The position numbers were made by a program, and so were the translations under genes. Of a stretch of 64,000 nucleotides of DNA, positions 44,790-54,161 are shown in pieces (the first letter of the stretch is position 1; each line of letters begins with the position of its first letter). The notes under the pieces are model-generated. The model made no database searches. It worked only from the letters and a program-made list of their open reading frames with translations, and was not told the DNA's origin. The DNA is from Butyrivibrio sp. WCD3002 (GTDB lineage Bacteria > Bacillota > Clostridia > Lachnospirales > Lachnospiraceae): NCBI RefSeq assembly GCF_000424265.1, contig NZ_AUJO01000013.1, positions 62,001-126,000 of the forward strand, written 5' to 3'.

Positions 44790-46080
44790 CCTGGTTACCC
44801 TTTTGGCCCTGGGGCTTTCCGCCACCCTTACCGTTCTTGTTAAAATTCTTTCTGTTTCCGCCGTGACGATTCTTCTTTTTTCTGTTATCGCCATCGCCCT
44901 GGCCCTTTTGCTCAGTTGCTTCTACGCTTCCGCCCTGATTATTCTGGACGTTTTCCTTATCAGCTGCACTTTTACCGGGCTGATTATTCTGACCGTTTTG
45001 ATTATTATCTTTACCGGCTGTATTTTGAGGTTCCTGACCGTTCTGATTATTCTGACGGTTCTGGCCACCCTGTCTGTTCTGCTTATTCTGTCTGTCTCTT
45101 CTGTCGTTATTCTTTCTGTCGCGGTTTCTGTCACCGCCCTTGTTGCCCTTGAGTGCTACGGCACTTCCTTCATCAAGACCTGAGATGTCTTCCTGCTCTA
45201 AAGCCTTAAGTGCCTCTTCATCTACATCCTTCTCCTTGGGAGCATTGTTCTGCTTATGCTTCTGTTTTTTGCGAAGGAAAGTGATATCGTCCACATGATA
45301 CTCATGAACTTCCTTCTCATCGTCCACATCCACAAGAATACGAACTGTCTGTCTAAGGATATTAACGCTTGCAACCTCGCCCTCAAGGCCATCATTAGAA
45401 GCAACAATGTCGCCTACTCCCGGCATCTTGCGGTTGAGCTCTTCGTAAACATCCTCTTCGTTTTTAAGACAGCACATAAGTCTTCCGCACACACCTGAAA
45501 TCTTTGTAGGATTAAGTGAAAGATTCTGCTCCTTGGCCATCTTTATGGAAACAGGGATGAAATCAGATAAATAGGAGTGGCAGCAAAGCGGTCTTCCGCA
45601 GATGCCGTATCCACCGATTATCTTAGTCTCATCTCGCACACCTATCTGTCTAAGCTCGATTCTGGTCTTGAACTCTGAAGCAAGATCCTTAACCAGTTCT
45701 CTGAAATCGATTCTTCCGTCTGCTGTAAAATAGAACAGCACCTTATTGTTATCAAAGGTATATTCTGCATCTATGAGCTTCATCTCAAGGCCGTGCTTGA
45801 TGATCTTTTCCTTACAGATGCGGAAAGCTTCCTTTTCCTTTATCCTGTTGGTAGCCTCCTGCTCAACGTCCTTATCATTTGCCATACGAAGGACGCCCTT
45901 GAGGGGCTTAGTAACCTCTTCATCCTCCACATCCCTTGGATCGCAAAGAACTGTTCCAAACTCGATACCTCTTGCGGTCTCAACTATGACGTGGTCTCCT
46001 TTTTTTATCTCAAAATCCCCGGGATCAAAATAGTAGATCTTTCCGGCCGTTCTGAATCTGACGCCGATAACCCTGGTCAT
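44770..46080 (-). CDS. ricT: RicT (YaaT, PSP1 domain) with long disordered tail
   Basis: 436 residues, ~140 longer than typical family members. The PSP1 core begins MTRVIGVRFRTAGKIYYFDP, with conserved cysteines in GGYGICGRPLCCHSYLSDF and SGVCGRLMCCLKNEEDVYE. In B. subtilis RicT joins RicA and RicF in an Fe-S complex that promotes RNase Y-dependent RNA maturation. From ~residue 300 the protein turns into an Asn/Gln/Gly/Lys/Arg-rich repetitive tail (short NQNGQ/RQNKQN-like units) ending GGGKPQGQKGNQDGSTKA. It lies 3 bp behind holB. Confidence 0.92.
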   Translation of the reverse strand: MTRVIGVRFRTAGKIYYFDPGDFEIKKGDHVIVETARGIEFGTVLCDPRDVEDEEVTKPLKGVLRMANDKDVEQEATNRIKEKEAFRICKEKIIKHGLEMKLIDAEYTFDNNKVLFYFTADGRIDFRELVKDLASEFKTRIELRQIGVRDETKIIGGYGICGRPLCCHSYLSDFIPVSIKMAKEQNLSLNPTKISGVCGRLMCCLKNEEDVYEELNRKMPGVGDIVASNDGLEGEVASVNILRQTVRILVDVDDEKEVHEYHVDDITFLRKKQKHKQNNAPKEKDVDEEALKALEQEDISGLDEGSAVALKGNKGGDRNRDRKNNDRRDRQNKQNRQGGQNRQNNQNGQEPQNTAGKDNNQNGQNNQPGKSAADKENVQNNQGGSVEATEQKGQGDGDNRKKKNRHGGNRKNFNKNGKGGGKPQGQKGNQDGSTKA

Positions 46081-46083
46081 ATA

Positions 46084-47160
46084 TTATAAATTCTCCTTTA
46101 TATTAAGCATTAGCATTTCGAGAGTAAGAAGCGAGTTAACATTAGCTTTTATCCTGCTTCTGGCCTCATCGACAGCTTTAATCATATTGCCAATCTGTTT
46201 AAACGTACATTTTGTGGTAACACTACTAATATACGACAGTTTATCCGCGAAAATCAAGTGTTCAGCGCTATCCTCGGCTTTATACACAAGGAAATCCCGG
46301 CCCAAAAACATTAATATATCAAGATAGTTATTAACTGCGTCAGGATCCGGTTTTTTGGAGGTGGACTTGGCCTTTTTCTCTTCTGTATCCATATCACCGC
46401 TATCATCTGCCGAGTTACCTGTAATCAGCATATCCGACATTCTGTCCGTTATCTCATTTACGGTTAGCCGCTCCATTCTGGATAACAGGTCGATCGTGCC
46501 GTTTTTTAGCCTCTCAAATTCTTCACTTTCAGATAGTAAGATAGCTTTTCCAATATTCCCCTGTGCAAAGGAAACCGCCAGTCTCGCCTTATAATCCACA
46601 ATCTTCCGCTTTTCCATAAGATACTTCATAAGAAGATCGTCTCTTACAGGCTTTATCTGAAAAACTATACATCTGCTCAAAATAGTTGGCAAAAATGCAT
46701 CTATATTGGCTGTCAGAATAATGATAACCGCATATGCAGGCGGCTCCTCCAGCGTTTTAAGAAGAGCATTTTGCGCCTGAATTGTCATCTTTTCTGCTTC
46801 AGGTATTATATATATCTTATGGTCCGAATAGGGCTTTATATATACGTCATCGCAGACCTGCTGCCTTATATCGTCAACACCGATAGTTGCCTTCTCGTGT
46901 GTCACTCTCCTGATGTCAGGGTGTGATCCGCTCTCTGCCTGGTTGCAGGAATGACATTCGCCGCAGCTCTCAATAAGCTTTCCGTCGTCTATTCTGTTTT
47001 CACAAAGAATTGCTTTGGAAAAAGTATCAGCGATCAGCTTTTTTCCTGATCCGACATCCCCGGAGATAATATATGCGTGAGATATTTTCCCTGTTCTCAG
47101 GGCATTTTGCATGTGCTCCACTATCTGTCCCTGATCAATTATGTCTGCAAAATGCGCCAT
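46084..47160 (-). CDS. holB: DNA polymerase III delta' subunit
   Basis: 358 residues of clamp-loader type. An atypical P-loop GDVGSGKKLIAD lies near residue 35, followed by a four-Cys zinc module (CENRIDDG...CGECHSC), DIRRVTHEKATIGVDDIRQQ, the KMTIQAQNALLKTLEEPPAY helix and TILSRC sensor. Helps load the sliding clamp. A Ser/Asp/Lys-rich insertion (residues ~245-275) is longer than usual. It follows yaaR by 20 bp and precedes ricT, as in many Firmicutes. Confidence 0.93.
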   Translation of the reverse strand: MAHFADIIDQGQIVEHMQNALRTGKISHAYIISGDVGSGKKLIADTFSKAILCENRIDDGKLIESCGECHSCNQAESGSHPDIRRVTHEKATIGVDDIRQQVCDDVYIKPYSDHKIYIIPEAEKMTIQAQNALLKTLEEPPAYAVIIILTANIDAFLPTILSRCIVFQIKPVRDDLLMKYLMEKRKIVDYKARLAVSFAQGNIGKAILLSESEEFERLKNGTIDLLSRMERLTVNEITDRMSDMLITGNSADDSGDMDTEEKKAKSTSKKPDPDAVNNYLDILMFLGRDFLVYKAEDSAEHLIFADKLSYISSVTTKCTFKQIGNMIKAVDEARSRIKANVNSLLTLEMLMLNIKENL

Positions 47161-47180
47161 TTTTGCAGCTCCTCCCGTAA

Positions 47181-47621
47181 TTACGTAAAAATATCAAGAA
47201 GTAATCCCTGAATCTGGCCTATCTTTGCCAGTATCTGGATATTGTCCTTTTCATCCTTAACAAGCTCCTGTGCAAGCTCATCAAGATTCTCATCAATAAG
47301 TCTGATTATGCCGTAAACCCTATGTCTTCCTCTTCTGTCCAGGAAGTTTTCCCTGGAAAAGGCATGGGATCTTGTAACCACTTCGTTAAGAAAATCCTTA
47401 ATAAGAAAGCGGTATCTTTGCATATCCCTGATATCGTTTTTCTTGGAAATCTGTTTTCCCTGTTGGACGATATCCTGCATCATAAGGTTTAGACGCTCTG
47501 CCAGCGAAGAGTCCTCAATCTTACTTGTGAGCGTGAATTTAAAGTCACCGCTCACCTCCTGCTGTGACTGTGTCTGTTGAACCTGCTGTGTATTTTGAAT
47601 ATTGTCTATTCGTATATCCAT
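47181..47621 (-). CDS. YaaR-family (DUF327) protein
   Basis: 146 residues of mainly helical character. Recognisable by [16 protein letters not shown] start, [20 protein letters not shown] and [20 protein letters not shown], and by its place between a P-loop kinase and holB. The function is unknown in all species. A Gln-rich N-terminus (residues 9-23) is local colour. Confidence 0.85.
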   Translation of the reverse strand: MDIRIDNIQNTQQVQQTQSQQEVSGDFKFTLTSKIEDSSLAERLNLMMQDIVQQGKQISKKNDIRDMQRYRFLIKDFLNEVVTRSHAFSRENFLDRRGRHRVYGIIRLIDENLDELAQELVKDEKDNIQILAKIGQIQGLLLDIFT

Positions 47622-47632
47622 ATAGCTTTCTC

Positions 47633-48226
47633 TTATTTCTCATCCGCAAGGATAAATGCTTCGATTTCGCCAAGACAATCCTCAATGTCGCCGTCATTAT
47701 TGAAAAAATTGTTGACTCCTGCTGCCTTTAGGTTCTCCTGGGAATAATCTGCCTTGTCCGCAAGATATCTTCTGCACATCTCATCATATCCCGGATTTTC
47801 TCTTTTCAACTCCCTTCCAAGGGCTCTTTGAAGAATTACTCCGTCATCCACCTGGATCATCAAGGGTACTACCTTATCTTTCCCAAAATAGTTGCTTATT
47901 GATGTAAACATCTCGATAGTACCGATTATTAGATAATTTCCTTTATCCAGATCTATCTGTCCATCGTCCACTGTAAAATAATGCCATGGACCATAAACCG
48001 TATTATAGGTCCTCTCTTCTATTATCTTTCGACTGTTTTTGAATTCCAGATAACGCTCTTCATCGCAAAAAAAGTATTGTACACCCTCGCGCTCTCTGTC
48101 TCTCATGGGCCTTGTGGTATAGATGATCACCTTATTAAGGTTCGCATTTCCTCTCTCAAGGAGCTTTTTGTATATCGTATCCTTACCGCATGAGCTCCTG
48201 CCCATTATTTCATATATTTTTCCCAT
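47633..48226 (-). CDS. Guanylate-kinase-like P-loop protein
   Basis: 197 residues. P-loop [14 protein letters not shown] near the N-terminus and the GMP-binding [18 protein letters not shown] block are those of guanylate kinases, but the P-loop Cys and the weak lid differ from the housekeeping enzyme. It takes the position of thymidylate kinase (tmk) in the yaaO-tmk-yaaQ-yaaR-holB gene order. It may be a Gmk paralogue; true nucleotide specificity is not visible. Confidence 0.8.
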   Translation of the reverse strand: MGKIYEIMGRSSCGKDTIYKKLLERGNANLNKVIIYTTRPMRDREREGVQYFFCDEERYLEFKNSRKIIEERTYNTVYGPWHYFTVDDGQIDLDKGNYLIIGTIEMFTSISNYFGKDKVVPLMIQVDDGVILQRALGRELKRENPGYDEMCRRYLADKADYSQENLKAAGVNNFFNNDGDIEDCLGEIEAFILADEK

Positions 48227-48245
48227 CAGTATTAATTACCCCAAA

Positions 48246-49730
48246 TCATATTTCACTTTTAATTACTTTTAACAGTCTCTCTCCTCTGGCTGTAATTTCC
48301 ACGCCTTGAAGATTCATACCATCATTAATAAATTGGCCGATTTCAGAAAGCAAATCCTTATCAAAGACTTCTCCCGGAACTATAAGCGGTATTCCCGGCG
48401 GGTAAAGATTTATGAAATCTCCGGCTATCCTGCCTGCTGCCTGAGCTATGTCGATATACTCAGGATCTGCATCCCATGCCTTATATAAAGGGAAAACTGT
48501 CCTTGGAATATTAAAGGTTTTGCTTTCGCCGGAAGTATCCTTCGCGGAAATTCGCGAATCAATGTCCTTTATGGCCTGTATCAGTCTGTCTATTCCTTCA
48601 TCCGTATCATAACCTGTAATAATGGCAAGGCCATAGGCATCCCCTGCCATCTCAAGCTGCATATGATACTCTAAACGAAGTATATCATATATCTGCTGCC
48701 CTGTGATATTTGCTGATGCCGAGCATATAAGTACTTTCCCCGGATCTGATATCTCATCCAGGCCAGGGATAAAAATGTTCCTGCATTCGGCTGTTTCCTC
48801 TTCGATTTTTTTTCTGAAATTAATCAGTCTTGAAAATACCTCTTGTCCCCGTTCTTCAATATCCTTAAGGCACGAATCTACCGATGCCATTAATACGTAT
48901 GAAGGACTGCTTGACTGGTAAATCCTAAGGTATCTGCGAAGTCTTTCTCTGTTAACAAGATTCCCTTGTACATGTATCAGCGCTGTCTGTGTCATTGAGG
49001 CTAATGTCTTATGGACACTGCATATTACTATGTCAGCTCCTTCGCAGACCGCGCTCTTTGGCAGCCTGTCATCCAGGCCAAAGTGTGCACCATGGGCTGA
49101 GTCAACTATCAGGATAACTCCTTTTTCATGACAGATATCTGCTATAGCCTTTATATCTGATGATATCCCTTCATAGGTTGGAGATGTGATAAAAACAGCC
49201 TGCGTATCCTCATTTTGTAATAGTGCTTCCCTGACTGAATCAGGACTTATCCTTCCAAGAAGTCTCGTCCCTTTTTCATAACAGGAATCTCCCAAACCCG
49301 AGCCTCTTTCCCATTCACCCTTTGCCACAGGACCGGAAATCTTCGTACTTTCCGGAATAATATATGCAAGGCCAAGCTCTCTCAGATAAGCTGCATTATA
49401 AAGGGATTTATGACAGTTTCTTGCTGTTATCAGTTTTCCACCTTTTGATACTGCCGCAGATACCGCACTTAGTACTCCGCAGGTACTGCCATTAACAAGA
49501 AAATGCGTCTCCTCTGCGCCGTACAGCTTTGCTGCTCTTTTTTCCGCATCAAGAATCATACCCTCTGCATCATGGAGGTTATCGTAATCATCTATCTCCG
49601 TGATATCAATATCCATATAGCCTGCCATGGGACCTGCATTTTTATTTCTCTTATGTCCGGGCATATGTAAAGGATAGAGATCACTGTCTCTTAAGTTTTT
49701 AAGTTCGTCTAAAATATGTTTCTTCGCCAT
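48246..49730 (-). CDS. Orn/Lys/Arg decarboxylase family protein (YaaO/SpeA-like)
   Basis: 494 residues, fold-type I PLP enzyme. Starts with LYPLHMPGHKRNKNAGPM, then TEIDDYDNLHDAEG, FLVNGSTCGVLSAVSA, VDSAHGAHFG, and the PLP Lys in CSVHKTLASMTQTALIHV. The C-terminal domain has LYPPGIPLIVPGE. Likely makes a polyamine precursor from arginine, lysine or ornithine; the exact substrate is not decidable from motifs. First gene of the housekeeping operon. Confidence 0.9.
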   Translation of the reverse strand: MAKKHILDELKNLRDSDLYPLHMPGHKRNKNAGPMAGYMDIDITEIDDYDNLHDAEGMILDAEKRAAKLYGAEETHFLVNGSTCGVLSAVSAAVSKGGKLITARNCHKSLYNAAYLRELGLAYIIPESTKISGPVAKGEWERGSGLGDSCYEKGTRLLGRISPDSVREALLQNEDTQAVFITSPTYEGISSDIKAIADICHEKGVILIVDSAHGAHFGLDDRLPKSAVCEGADIVICSVHKTLASMTQTALIHVQGNLVNRERLRRYLRIYQSSSPSYVLMASVDSCLKDIEERGQEVFSRLINFRKKIEEETAECRNIFIPGLDEISDPGKVLICSASANITGQQIYDILRLEYHMQLEMAGDAYGLAIITGYDTDEGIDRLIQAIKDIDSRISAKDTSGESKTFNIPRTVFPLYKAWDADPEYIDIAQAAGRIAGDFINLYPPGIPLIVPGEVFDKDLLSEIGQFINDGMNLQGVEITARGERLLKVIKSEI

Positions 49731-49775
49731 TTTGTCCGTTTTCTTGGAATTTAATGAATATATTTATATTTTATC

Positions 49776-49809
49776 ATAAAAACAGGCAGCTACATACGCA
49801 GCTGCCTGT
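49776..49809 (-). terminator. Terminator after the carboxylesterase
   Basis: Perfect 10-bp stem ACAGGCAGCT/AGCTGCCTGT (49782-49791 with 49800-49809), 8-nt loop, then TTTTTATGATAAAA on the minus strand. Confidence 0.88.
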
Positions 49810-49833
49810 CATGACTATATTTTAAGATATGAA

Positions 49834-51384
49834 TTAGTGCTGAATTTCAACATCTCCGCCGAACATAAACTTCGGAATAATGCTTGAATGAAGCTTTACG
49901 AGCTCTGCATCAAAGTTGTGCTTACACTCGCAGGTTCTGTCGAAGATCATTGTAGCTTCATCACCGGGCTTGGATGCATCCCATGTAGGAAGCTCTTCGT
50001 GGTTAGGATCGCCTGTTCTTGCAAAGTTCATTACTGCCTTGAAGATCTGCTCCTGAAGCTTATCGGATACGCCGGGTACGTTTGCTACAGGTACGAGATC
50101 GATATTGTGGAAGAAGAATGCAATATCTGAGCAGTGCCAAGCGGGCTTGTTGTGCTGAATCGGGAACTCAAGAGCAAATACATAAGAGTAAACAGGTGCT
50201 TCTGTTCTCTTACTTGCTTCCTCAATGAGTACTCTAGTAGGCGCACGGAAGATTGAGTCATAAGAAATAAGATCAACAATCTTCTTATCAGGATAAGCTG
50301 CCTTGAACTTCTCAATGAGCTCATCTGCCTGATCACCAAAGGTCTCTGCAACCTTTGCTCTCATCTCTTCTTCAGTCATCTTTGTCTTATCGAATGTAAG
50401 AGGCATGAATGCGAATTCGCCAAATACACTACCGATCATAAGCGGGATCTTCTTGGAATTCTCTGTGAATCCTACGAACTGAGGCTCACCCTTATACCAG
50501 TCATTGATCATAGGTGACATACCTGTGTAAAGTCCCTGCTTCTTGATATCCTCAACTACTTTGCCATAAGCCTCGCAAAGAGCCGGATAAGGAAGGGTCT
50601 CAAGCTTTTCAACGTCGTTCTCAGATAGTCCAAGTTCTTTAAGCATAGCTGTAACGATCGGTCTGCCATCACCCTTTCCTGTATCCATAAAGTCTTTGCC
50701 GAGTACTCCGCTCATTACAATACCTTTGTGGAAAAGTCCGTCAGCTTCAGGTGTCTGCATAAGAGAGGTAACTTTCATACCGCCACCAGACTGACCAAAG
50801 ATTGTAACGTTGTCGGGATCGCCGCCGAAAGCTGCGATGTTTTCTTTAACCCATTTAAGGGCTGCTACCATATCTGCGTTACCGCAGTTTCCGGAATTCT
50901 TGTACTTTTCACCAAAAGGAGAAAGATCAAGGTATCCAAGGAGGTTGAGACGGTGATTGATTGTAACAACTACTACGTCGCCTTCCTTAGCCATTGCTGC
51001 TCCGTCATAGCAGAGCTGCTCTATAGAAGAACCTGCAAAGAATCCGCCACCGTGAAGCCATACCATTACTGGCTTCTTAGCTTCTTTGCAAAGCTTTGTT
51101 GACCAGATGTTAAGGTTCTGGCAGTGCTCATCCTGAGGCCAGTATGCATGAGGAACCATCAGCTCTCCTCTGGGTGTATCCTGCTGCATAAGAGGGCAAA
51201 CCATTCCGAAAGAAGTTGCATCCTTGATGCCTTCCCAGGGCTCTACCTCTGTAGGCTGACAGAAACGCTCTGCTTCTGCGTAATGTACGCCCTTAAAAAT
51301 GTAAGTACCGTCATAGAAATATCCCTGAAGTTTTCCGGCCTTTGTACTTACGATTGTTGATTCATCCTGTTTAAAAAATTTCAT
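49834..51384 (-). CDS. Type B carboxylesterase
   Basis: 516 residues, no signal peptide. VWLHGGGFFAGSS oxyanion region, nucleophile Ser199 in IFGQSGGGMKV, acidic Glu in GSVFGEFAFM and His in WHCSDIAFFFHN. The fold is shared with para-nitrobenzyl and acetyl esterases. It is the last gene of the LplB-type transporter operon, 96 bp past the SBP gene with a strong hairpin between (51415-51445), suggesting that the imported compound carries an ester. Confidence 0.9.
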   Translation of the reverse strand: MKFFKQDESTIVSTKAGKLQGYFYDGTYIFKGVHYAEAERFCQPTEVEPWEGIKDATSFGMVCPLMQQDTPRGELMVPHAYWPQDEHCQNLNIWSTKLCKEAKKPVMVWLHGGGFFAGSSIEQLCYDGAAMAKEGDVVVVTINHRLNLLGYLDLSPFGEKYKNSGNCGNADMVAALKWVKENIAAFGGDPDNVTIFGQSGGGMKVTSLMQTPEADGLFHKGIVMSGVLGKDFMDTGKGDGRPIVTAMLKELGLSENDVEKLETLPYPALCEAYGKVVEDIKKQGLYTGMSPMINDWYKGEPQFVGFTENSKKIPLMIGSVFGEFAFMPLTFDKTKMTEEEMRAKVAETFGDQADELIEKFKAAYPDKKIVDLISYDSIFRAPTRVLIEEASKRTEAPVYSYVFALEFPIQHNKPAWHCSDIAFFFHNIDLVPVANVPGVSDKLQEQIFKAVMNFARTGDPNHEELPTWDASKPGDEATMIFDRTCECKHNFDAELVKLHSSIIPKFMFGGDVEIQH

Positions 51385-51414
51385 TATTATGTCCCCACTT
51401 TTCTGTAATTAATT

Positions 51415-51445
51415 GGGTAGGGGGATAATGATCATCCCCCTACCC
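51415..51445 (-). other. Strong hairpin between SBP and carboxylesterase genes
   Basis: Perfect 12-bp stem GGGTAGGGGGAT/ATCCCCCTACCC with a 7-nt loop. The downstream tail (AATTAATTAC) is poor in U, so partial termination or 3' protection of the SBP message is likelier than full stop. Confidence 0.65.
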
Positions 51446-51480
51446 TATATTGTTAAATACCTTCTCTGTTTCTTTAAAGA

Positions 51481-53121
51481 TTAACGAGCGTTGTAACGAT
51501 CAAGTGCTGCCTGCTTAAGCTCGATGCAACGATCGATGTTGTAGGTCTTAAGCTGCTCTACGAATGCATCGTAGTCATCAAGTGACTGCTCGCCTGTGAT
51601 GAACTTAACTGTGTTCTCCTGAACAAGTGTCTGGATATCTGTGTAAAGTGTTACATACTCAGAGTTCTCAGCATCTGTAAGAGTCATACAGGAAGGAAGC
51701 ATAAGGTCGAACTTGTCCTTATCGAACTCATCGTAAGCATCAAGTGCTGCATTTCCTTCGTAGATAGGATCGAACATACCCCAGTTGTAAAGACCGAAGT
51801 CAGATGTTCCAAGTGAATATGTGTAAACAGCCTCTGAAAGTGTGTTAACCTTACCCTCATCAACCATCTGCTGCATAGCGTCTGTAAGGTGATATGTGTC
51901 GCCATCCTTTGTGTAAGACTCGCCTTCGATACCAAGTGAATCAAGCATCATAGCATCCTGTGAATACCAGTAGTCAAGGTATCTGCATGCAAGCTCAACA
52001 TCCTTGCAAGATGTAGAAATAGCAACTTCTTCTTTAACAAGATCAGATGTAGCAAAACCGATTTCAGGTGTGTCACCTTCCTTAAGAACAGGAGCAGATG
52101 TAGCTACGATATTGAAGTCCTCATCTGTGTTGTAACCCTGCTGCTTAAATACGTCTGCTGTCATACCCCAAAGCTGAATACCTGCGCCAGCCTTGCCTGT
52201 GCCCATGTAATCTGCAGGAGACATGATGTCGGCTGCGTTTGTCATGAAGTTAGGATCGATAAGTCCCTTCTGATACCAATCATGGAAGAGTGTAAGCCAC
52301 TGCTTGTAACCATCTTCAAGAGGGCCATACTTAACTGTGTCGCCATCCTTGTAGAACTCACCAAGGCAGCCATAAGCTGAAAGGAAGTGGCTGAAGTAGT
52401 CGTAACCGTTTGTACCGATCATAAGAGGTGCTTCACACTCAGGATAGTTCTCCTTGAATGCTGTAAGAACTGTTTCCCACTGATCAATAGTTCTGGGTAC
52501 CTCAAGGCCAAGGTCGTTAAGCCAGTCACCACGAAGTGCCATACCTGCCCAAACTCTCTCACCTCTTACATCACCGAAGTAAGATGCGATTGTACGTGTT
52601 CCAACAATCTTACCTTCATCAGTTACAGTATCCTTCTCGAGCTGCTCGTTGCTCTTACGAAGTGCCTGATATGTAGGCATATATTTGTCAACATAATCTG
52701 TAAGGTCTAAGAGAACGCCGTCCTGTACACCCTTCTCTGTTCCGCCGGGATAGTATGTTCCGCAGTCACGGATGATATCCGGATACTCACCTGATGCAAG
52801 CATAAGACCGAACTGCTCCTGAGCGGATGCAGCGTCAACTACCTGCCAGTTAACATGTACGTTTGTCTCTTCTTCCATTTTCTGGATAGCTTTAAGTTCG
52901 TTAGGATTCTCTACATAGTCGTTACTCCAAACGATCCAGATACTAAGCTCCTTTTTCTCGGAAAGGGGCCAGTTCCATTCGCCTGCCTCTGCTGTAGCAG
53001 CTGCATCTCCTGAACTTGCGGAATCTGTACCTGCGCTGTCGCCTCCCTTGTTGCCGCAGCCTGCGATAGTTCCTGCAAGCATTGCTGCTGTCAGCATTAC
53101 TGCCAATACCTTCTTTTTCAT
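51481..53121 (-). CDS. Extracellular solute-binding lipoprotein (LipO/LplA type)
   Basis: 546 residues. Signal peptide with lipobox TIAGC near residue 22, a short Ser/Gly/Ala linker, then an SBP fold: LSIWIVWSNDYVENPNELKA, EEETNVHVNWQVV, PDIIRDCGTYYPGGTEKGVQ and WAGMALRGDWLNDLGLEVP. These patterns are those of SBPs paired with LplB/YtcP permeases. The ligand is unknown. It follows the permeases after a 125-bp gap with the dispersed palindrome. Confidence 0.92.
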   Translation of the reverse strand: MKKKVLAVMLTAAMLAGTIAGCGNKGGDSAGTDSASSGDAAATAEAGEWNWPLSEKKELSIWIVWSNDYVENPNELKAIQKMEEETNVHVNWQVVDAASAQEQFGLMLASGEYPDIIRDCGTYYPGGTEKGVQDGVLLDLTDYVDKYMPTYQALRKSNEQLEKDTVTDEGKIVGTRTIASYFGDVRGERVWAGMALRGDWLNDLGLEVPRTIDQWETVLTAFKENYPECEAPLMIGTNGYDYFSHFLSAYGCLGEFYKDGDTVKYGPLEDGYKQWLTLFHDWYQKGLIDPNFMTNAADIMSPADYMGTGKAGAGIQLWGMTADVFKQQGYNTDEDFNIVATSAPVLKEGDTPEIGFATSDLVKEEVAISTSCKDVELACRYLDYWYSQDAMMLDSLGIEGESYTKDGDTYHLTDAMQQMVDEGKVNTLSEAVYTYSLGTSDFGLYNWGMFDPIYEGNAALDAYDEFDKDKFDLMLPSCMTLTDAENSEYVTLYTDIQTLVQENTVKFITGEQSLDDYDAFVEQLKTYNIDRCIELKQAALDRYNAR

Positions 53122-53174
53122 TAAAAATTACCTCTCTTTCATTTATATCATTTTTAATTGATACCACTAATTAA

Positions 53175-53207
53175 GTTCTGCTCTCGGGCTAAAGCCCTAG
53201 CCAGAAC
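53175..53207. repeat. Dispersed imperfect palindrome, copy 2
   Basis: GTTCTG...CAGAAC outer arms with inner GGGCTAAAGCCC, nearly identical to 7679-7710. Lies 54 bp before the SBP ATG, in the permease-SBP gap. Confidence 0.7.
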
Positions 53208-53246
53208 ATGCTCTGGCCAAGCTCGAAAACATCTCTCTAGGCCTTC

Positions 53247-54146
53247 TCAACCCTTTACTGATCCAACCATAACACCGGTTACAAAGTACTTCTGAACGAA
53301 GGGATAAATAGCAAGGATCGGAAGTGTTGAAACTACGATTGATCCGTATTTAACCAGTGTCTTATACATCTGAGCATTATCCATAAGGTCGCCCGCATTT
53401 GCTGTAACCGAGCTTGTGGAGTTCTGCGCAGAAATCAAAATCTCTCTCATGAACATCTGAAGAGGATATTTATCTCTTGCAGTAGGCAGATACAGGAGAG
53501 CTGAAAACCACTCATTCCACTTACCAACAGCGATAAACAGAATGATTACTGCAAAGGTCGCTTTACACAAAGGAAGGATGATCTTAAACATGATGGTCAA
53601 CTCCCCTGCTCCGTCTATTCTTGCAGATTCTTCAAGAGAATCCGGTATTGCCTGAATGGCTGTTCTCATAATGATGATATAGAAAACACCCATGGCCTGC
53701 GGAATCAAAAGTGCAGCTCTTGTATTCAAAAGACCCAACTTGTTTACTACCATATAAGTAGGGATCATTCCGCCGTTAAACAGCATTGTGAATGCAAGGA
53801 ACATCATAAGTGCGTTTCTGTAACGAAATCTCTTTCTGGAAGTGATGTAACCTGCGATAACTGAAAGCACGCTGGTTATGAGGCACTGGGCTACTACATA
53901 AAGGATTGTGTTTTTGTAGCCGATCCAGATGTTCTTGTAACGCATGATGATTCTGTATGCATTAAGTGAAGGTTTACCTAAAGGCCAAAGTATAAAGCTT
54001 GTAGCCTTATCAACAAGTGCGGGTTCTGAAATTGATGCAAAGCATACATGTATGATGGGAACCACACACAGAAAAGCTATGAATGCAAGGAGAATATGAT
54101 TGATGGAATCAAATATATAATCTCCTACTGTCTTTTTTACTACCAT
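53247..54146 (-). CDS. Carbohydrate ABC transporter permease (YtcP/AraQ type)
   Basis: 299 residues, six helices. Starts with VGDYIFDSINHILLAFIAFL, typical of YtcP. EAA loop LEESARIDGAGELTIMFKII. It lies 15 bp after its partner permease. Ends with the FVTGVMVGSVKG tail found in this subgroup. Confidence 0.93.
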   Translation of the reverse strand: MVVKKTVGDYIFDSINHILLAFIAFLCVVPIIHVCFASISEPALVDKATSFILWPLGKPSLNAYRIIMRYKNIWIGYKNTILYVVAQCLITSVLSVIAGYITSRKRFRYRNALMMFLAFTMLFNGGMIPTYMVVNKLGLLNTRAALLIPQAMGVFYIIIMRTAIQAIPDSLEESARIDGAGELTIMFKIILPLCKATFAVIILFIAVGKWNEWFSALLYLPTARDKYPLQMFMREILISAQNSTSSVTANAGDLMDNAQMYKTLVKYGSIVVSTLPILAIYPFVQKYFVTGVMVGSVKG

Positions 54147-54161
54147 TTCTATTTCCTCCGA

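Noticed and set aside
45041..45120. Short tandem-like units in the ricT tail read as a possible CRISPR or VNTR
   Set aside because: Units are irregular, in frame and encode a low-complexity tail; no conserved repeat with unique spacers.
44803..45183. Hydrophobic ORF antisense to the ricT tail, looking like a membrane protein
   Set aside because: It arises from reading Asn/Gln codons backwards (Leu/Ile/Val); ricT is well supported on the other strand.
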